NCBI RefSeq assembly: GCF_032118995.1
Contig: NC_092657.1
Coordinates: forward strand, 5,782,391-5,846,390
DNA length: 64,000 bases
DNA from: Asterias amurensis
Lineage: Eukaryota; Echinodermata; Asteroidea; Forcipulatida; Asteriidae
Direction of reading: 5' to 3'
Shown: one piece after another, positions 58,940 to 64,000 of the stretch
Numbering within the stretch: position 1 is the stretch's first letter
Layout of the letters: every line of letters starts with the position of its first letter
Program-made: the position numbers and the translations under genes
Notes under the pieces: model-generated
The model's database searches: none
What the model was told of the DNA's origin: nothing
What the model saw: only the letters and a program-made list of their open reading frames with translations

Positions 58940-59290
58940 TCTATGATGGTTACACCACTGACGCCGGCTGGCGTTGCTTGACGTTTTGTCAAAATGCAGT
59001 TGACATTTCCCGCATCACTTGACATTGTTGTTTCAACTGGTGCCCAACAAGCATGACCCACAGTACAATAACCTGTGGGCCAGTTAACTTGTCCTGCGGC
59101 ACTCGTATACTTTGTTTTTATTTCCGAAGGGACAATGGATCTGTTAGTTTATATCGAGGTAGCCTATAGTTTCCTGTCACTCAATAGTTCAATGTGAATA
59201 ATAATAATAGGAAGCGACTTGTATTGTTGTACTTGTGTTCTGTAGTGTGTACTTCCTGAGCTGCTTTAAGGGGGGGGTGTCGAGATATCT
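58940..59290. other. No gene seen
   Basis: Short open frames on the minus strand are not supported by splice sites. Confidence 0.3.
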
Positions 59291-59297
59291 CTCTTAA

Positions 59298-59677
59298 AGA
59301 CACTGGACACTATTGGTAATTGTCAAAGACTAGTTTTCTCACTTGCTGTATCCCAACATAAACATAAAATAACAAACCTGTGAAAATTTGAGCTCAATCG
59401 GTCATCGAGGTTGAGAGATAACAATGACAGAAAAACAACCCTTGTCACACGGAGTTGTGTGCTTTCAGATGCTTGATTTCGAGACCTCGGATTCTTATTT
59501 TGAGGTCTCGAAACCAAAATCGTGGAAAATTACTTTTTTTTCGAAGACTACGTCTCTTCAGAGGAGCGTATTCTGACAATGATTTATACTGTCAACCTCT
59601 CCCCATTACTCGTAATCAAGTAAGTTTTTATGCTAATAATTGTAATTGTGAGTTATCACCAATAGTGTCCACTGCCT
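59298..59677. mobile_element. Family B element, complete
   Basis: TTAA at 59294-59297 and 59678-59681. Confidence 0.85.
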
Positions 59678-59828
59678 TTAAAGTAAAAGAGTGAAAACCA
59701 CTCATTTTGTCCGCCATATTAATCTTGCAATAAATACTATAGTCCTAACTCTTTGTGAAATCGGTCGCTTGACTTCTGACTGGCAACCCGAACACAGGAC
59801 CTAGGCAATAGAAAAACCCAACACGTGG

Positions 59829-59912
59829 TTAATTATAGCTCCGTTTGGTATGTTCGCCGGCGCACGTTAATCAGGAGGTCGTTGGTTCAAATCCCGCTCT
59901 TGCCAATTTTGT
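59829..59912 (+). repeat. tRNA-like sequence, plus orientation
   Basis: B-box GGTTCAAATCC at 59884-59894 in 'aggtcgttggttcaaatccc'. It does not give a convincing full cloverleaf. Confidence 0.45.
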
Positions 59913-60249
59913 TTTTCTCACACTATACTTTCTTGTGACTTCGATGACCGATTGAACTTAATTGATCACATAATTGTTTCTTTTATAAGTTAGGTCGTTT
60001 AAAGTGCGATGCTCGTCTTTCACAATGTTAGCAATATTGCCCTTGCACTTTAAATGACGATGACACGTGCCATTGTTTACCAAAGACCCCATCAGCATTT
60101 TAAGGTCATAGTGCTGGTGGGCAGGAAATGTGCACACGGGTCTTGAAGTAAACATGTTTTCGTTTCGTTTCAAATAATGGTGTCAATGTCTCACGCACGT
60201 AAAGAAGATTAAAGGAGAACTTGATTAATTTTAGGTTGAACAAAGAATT

Positions 60250-60337
60250 ACAATTATCAAAAGCGGGAGTTGAACCAACGACCTCCGGATTTACTTACTA
60301 GGCCTATGCGCTCAGCTATTAACTGAGATATATGGCG
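60250..60337 (-). repeat. tRNA-like sequence, minus orientation
   Basis: B-box on the minus strand (60276-60266) in 'aggtcgttggttcaactccc', with an A-box-like 'ctcagttaatagctgagcgc' upstream. It forms an inverted pair with the one at 59829. Confidence 0.45.
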
Positions 60338-60341
60338 TTAA

Positions 60342-60699
60342 AGGCACTGGACACTATTGGTTATTCTCAAAATATTTAGTAGCATAAAACCTTACTTGGT
60401 AACGAGTAATGGGGAGAGGTTGGTAGTACAAAACCTGAGAAACGGCTCCCTCTGAAGTGGAGTGGTTTTCGAGAAAGAAGTAATTGTCCACGATTTTGAT
60501 TTCGAGACCTCGGATTAAAAATTTGAGGTCTCGAAATCAAGCATCTAAACGCACACAACTTCGCCTGACAAGGGTGTTTTTTTCTTTCATTATTATGTCG
60601 CAATTTCGGCGACCGATTGAGCTCAAATTTTCCCAGCTTAGTTATTTTATGCATATGTTGAGACTAGTCTTTGACAACTAGCTAAAGTGTCCACTGTCT
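60342..60699. mobile_element. Family B element next to the tRNA-like sequence
   Basis: TTAA at 60338-60341 and 60700-60703. Confidence 0.82.
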
Positions 60700-60908
60700 T
60701 TAAGAGTATTGCGCTCATACGACCCTAATCTTATTTCAGTTTATTTTGGGGGAGGAATTATGCATCCACAGAAAGTCTCATCACTGATGATTTGGGAGGA
60801 TTCATCGGGTATTGTCTACAAAAACTCAGCTCAGTTGTGAAGAGATACATGCGCTCTAATATTACTCTATAAACTCGCAGTGAATTTTGAGAGAAATTGG
60901 CACCTTAA

Positions 60909-61385
60909 AGGAACACATTGCCTTGGATCGGACGAGTTGGTTCATAACAAGCGTTTGAAACCGTTTGTTATGAAATGCATAATATGGTTGGAAAGATGTT
61001 TTAGATGAAGTAGAATTGAAATGATCCACACAAGTATCACTCAAAATTGCACGGTTTTCCTTTTGCGTCGCGAACTAACACGGTCGGCCATTTTGGGAGT
61101 CAAACATTTATTGACCGACCGTGTTAGTCGGCGAGGTAAAAAGAAAACCACGCAATTTCAAGGCATTGTGTAGATCATTGTATTATACTTTTACACCATC
61201 TTTCTACCCCCCCCCCCCCCAAAAAAAAAAAAGAAAAACCCCCCCCAAAAAAAAAAAAAAAAAAACCCAAAACCCCCAAAACAACAACAACAACAACAAC
61301 AAATTAATGTGCATTTTACAACACTGAAACGGTTACAGAACGCTTTTCAAAGACCAACTCGACCGATCCAAGACAATGTGTTCCT
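60909..61385. mobile_element. Family A element with a low-complexity A/C block
   Basis: TTAA at 60905-60908 and 61386-61389. About 95 bp of C-runs, A-runs and CAA repeats (61207-61302) replace the usual 'catatgcattttata' part of the right arm. Confidence 0.82.
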
Positions 61386-61389
61386 TTAA

Positions 61390-61880
61390 AGACTCCATCG
61401 TCGTTGACTTTGGAGGATTGAGGCAGTAGGCATGACCTCATTATCAGTTGATTTTGTAAAGTATGTAATCTCGTATCGGGTGATCTGGGGACCCGGGTTG
61501 AGGGTGTTTCCTGGATCTATATAGGGTTCATCAAGGTTACCCGCCGAAAGGCCAGTGCAGGCACCCTAGCAATGCCATCATACACAATACCAAGCCCTCG
61601 AACTGTTATCGTACAACATAATACAAGGAAGTGCCCAGGAAATTACAGGAACTATACTAGGTCTGCTTGGTCTTTTCCTTCAAATAGTATAAACAATGAT
61701 TGTCACTCCATCGATAATAAGTGACTAGCCTATATGAGGTGGTTTGGTTTCGGGTGCACGGGTGGTGGAGATGGGGGCGGGGGGCACAAAGTCACGCCCA
61801 CAAATCAATGGTACTCAGCAAGTCGGTTCACTTATTGTTTCTTCTGGTGGGATTCCATAAATTAGACAAAAATAAATGTT
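61390..61880. other. No gene seen
   Basis: Nothing beyond a G-rich patch at about 61760-61790. Confidence 0.3.
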
Positions 61881-61888
61881 CAAATTAA

Positions 61889-62273
61889 AGGAACACGTTG
61901 CCTTGGATCGGACGAGTTGGTCTTTGAAAAGCGTTTGTAACCTTTTTTTATAAAATGCATATGGGTAGAAAGATGTAAAAGTAGAATACAATGATCCACA
62001 CAAACATGCCTCGAAATTGCACGGTTTTCTTTTTACCTCGTCGACTAACACGGTCGGCCATTTTTTTTTATGGGAGTCAAATTTTTGACTCCCATAAATG
62101 GCCGACCGTGTTAGTTCGCACAGTACAAGGAAAACCACGCAATTTCGAGGCAAACTTGTGTGGATCATTGTATTCTACTTTTAAAATATCTTTCCAACCA
62201 TATGCATCTTATAAAAAAGGGTTACAAACAATTTTTATAGACCAACTCGTCCGATCCAAGGCAACGTGTTCCT
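61889..62273. mobile_element. Family A element, complete
   Basis: TTAA at 61885-61888 and 62274-62277. Arms nearly identical. Confidence 0.9.
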
Positions 62274-62824
62274 TTAAACAATTTCAGTGTATCACACCCA
62301 ATCAGTGCCCCTGGGCCCCTCTTGCCCTCATCCCCCATGAAATCGGCACGAAGCAATGGCTAGTTGTGGCCGGTGGCAATTTTTGTTCTTCGTACCGGCA
62401 AACTGTGTACAAACTTCTACTGACAGTGCCCTCTTCGGAATCCTCCTCCTCATAGCCCACATTGTGTGGAGTACCGCATTCCCGGGCGGACAGAATTCCC
62501 TGGGACATAGGCCTAAGACTTAAAATAATTATCATTCGACGGTTAACACTTTCTTAGGTAATTAGACAAGGCTGAACTGCCAAAAAATGAAAAAGAAATC
62601 TGAAGTTTAGTTGTCCGAAAACATGTTGGTTTTCAAGAGCCTGTGAGACTTTAAAAAAATTGTTTTGGGTACTGTTAAAGCACTGTAGCGCCATCTATTG
62701 ACACTAGTGTGAAATCGTTATAGGAAGTAAAGTGACACGAGCGAAGTCTGGTCAACTGCCTTATAAAAACGTGTATGATTTTGATCATTATGATCGCAGG
62801 TGTTGTGAAGTCAGGGCCGTCAAG

Positions 62825-62950
62825 ATGGAGGCGAACTCAGTATTTCTGTTAATTTGTAGCTTTTTTCCAATTTCACTATTTATTTTAGTCATCGGACTAC
62901 TTATTTATGCAGAGAAGAAAATGGGCTTCTTCTATCAGCGGATACACAAG
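62825..62950 (+). CDS. First coding exon of a small membrane protein, continues right
   Basis: The ATG at the start lies in a strong context (gtcaagATGG). It opens 42 codons, MEANSVFLLICSFFPISLFI and on, with one strongly hydrophobic helix at about residues 6-28. A basic/aromatic end AEKKMGFFYQRIHK follows, and then a GT donor (gtaatt) in phase 0. An alternative upstream ATG at 62732 in the same frame would add 31 residues but lies in a poorer context. The rest of the gene should lie to the right; I found no convincing second exon before 64000, where repeats take over. The family is not recognised. The call rests on the hydrophobic helix, start context and donor site, so it is moderate. Confidence 0.5.
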
Positions 62951-63385
62951 GTAATTTTATAGTATTTATGGGTGAATTATTCGCTCGAAATCGGTCGTTA
63001 ATTACCGGCGGCTCACCACACGGAAACTATTAGTAAAAATGCCGGTAAAAATTGTGCAATAGGCAATTAACAGTACAATGCAATGGATGCTTGTCATGTG
63101 ACTAGAATGCAATAGTGGTACATTTATTTGTTTTGTTTGGCTGTGCTGTGATAATGTTACATTACAAACAGCGTATAAATGTAAATTGGGCATAGTTTCT
63201 GGGACGTTTGAACATGTTGACAAAAATGAAAGAGTTTTTTTGAAACGTTTTCGTGTCCTGTGATGTGTCAGTCAGTCAGCATGGTCAGTGCATGGAGTTT
63301 TCTTTGATCATTCGTCATGAATTAAAAAATTTAGTGAATGGGCCTATCCATTATTTATATTAAAACTTCAGTTTGGATTTTAACC
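62951..63385. other. Start of an intron, nothing else seen
   Basis: Follows the donor of the small membrane-protein exon. No second exon recognised. Confidence 0.3.
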
Positions 63386-63511
63386 TTCCGTATGGAGCCA
63401 CCACTTCTTCACTCATTTTTACAAAAAGGGATTTCTCATTGATGTAATTGTAAATTAGATTGTTTCATATTGAATGAATTGAAAAAGTGGTGGCGACATA
63501 CGAAAAATTTC
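63386..63511. mobile_element. Family H element, diverged copy
   Basis: Arms 'ccttccgtatggagccacca' and 'tggtggcgacatacg' mirror each other. Ends are eroded. Confidence 0.65.
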
Positions 63512-63512
63512 A

Positions 63513-63715
63513 TGCTGACAATAAAACCAGGGCGAACCCCCATCTCTTTTCGAAAAGTGCACTGGGTTCTTTTATATAAGGGCATTCCACAACATACAGG
63601 ACCAACGGCTCTAGTCCCATCCGAAGGATGAATACAGGTTCATAAAGTGGCCACTGAATACGGATTTTGGCTAACGAGGAAACTCGGCAAGACTCCCACA
63701 TAAGAGTCCCTCTCT
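63513..63715 (-). mobile_element. LINE/SINE-type 3' tail fragment, minus orientation
   Basis: Matches the 378-690 family through 'gtgcactgggttcttttata' and 'cccatccgaaggatg'. Confidence 0.5.
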
Positions 63716-63736
63716 AGTAAATTTTTCTTTGTTTAA

Positions 63737-64000
63737 AGAAACTGGACACCTTTGTTAATAATTGTCAAAGACCAGTCTTATCACTCGGTGTTACTCAACA
63801 ATGCAAAAATAACAAACCTGTGAAAATTTGAACTCAATTGGTCGACGAAAAAATACCCTTGTTGTAGCACAAGATTTGTGCTTTCAGATGCCTTGATTTT
63901 GAGATCTCAGCTGAGATCTCGAAATCAATTCAAATATTTTAGTGGGAAGTTACGTCTTTCATAAAAACTATGTACTTCAGAGGGAGCTGATTCTCACAAC
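63737..64000. mobile_element. Family B element running off the right edge
   Basis: TTAA at 63733-63736. The left half and the centre are present. Confidence 0.75.

Noticed and set aside
1-64000. LTR, retroviral or Polinton-like elements
   Set aside because: I looked for paired direct long terminal repeats and for capsid, protease, integrase or polymerase motifs and saw none.

Overview
The window is animal nuclear DNA from a deuterostome, most likely an echinoderm and probably a sea star. The evidence is spliced genes with GT-AG introns, long introns, a tectonic-1-like ciliary gene, a FoxN1/4 transcription factor, a 40-finger C2H2 protein and an Ig-superfamily receptor. All sit in AT-rich DNA crowded with short palindromic DNA transposons. 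The species-level guess rests only on my impression of the repeat families. I see no bacterial features, no CRISPR array, and no LTR, retroviral or Polinton-like element.

Layout. At 1-10 kb, on the minus strand, lie the first six coding exons (363 codons) of a tectonic-1-like gene, running off the left edge. Its introns hold a 2.3-kb DNA transposon with about 500-bp inverted repeats, a SINE, a LINE tail and two hAT-type elements nested in another element. At 10-14 kb, on the plus strand, a divergent four-exon gene of 268 codons that I do not recognise shares the upstream region with tectonic. At 14-21 kb there is only repeat DNA and minisatellites. At 21.5-31.5 kb, on the minus strand, lies a five-exon FoxN1/4 gene (534 aa) whose fork-head domain is split over three exons and whose second intron carries an 11-bp minisatellite. 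At 37-39.3 kb, on the minus strand, an intronless-looking 750-aa receptor has three Ig domains, one membrane segment and a tyrosine-rich tail with an ITIM-like site. At 40.6-41.3 kb is a 344-bp tandem duplication containing telomere-like CCCTAA repeats. At 44.8-56.4 kb, on the plus strand, is a giant 1,986-aa zinc-finger gene with its coding region in one exon and probable non-coding 5' exons. At 62.8 kb, on the plus strand, the first exon of a small membrane protein starts a gene that continues to the right.

Two TTAA-targeting palindromic families dominate the intergenic DNA. Family A is about 385 bp with ends AGGAACACGTTGCC. Family B is about 370 bp with ends AGGCACTGGACACTATTGG. Further hAT-like, TA-targeting and unclassified palindromic families occur, several nested with recognisable target-site duplications. 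The genes do not form an operon or one pathway. Tectonic acts at the ciliary transition zone, FoxN1/4 and the zinc-finger protein are nuclear regulators, and the Ig protein is a surface receptor. FOXN4 and TCTN1 both lie in human 12q24.11 (from memory), so their closeness here may be old synteny.
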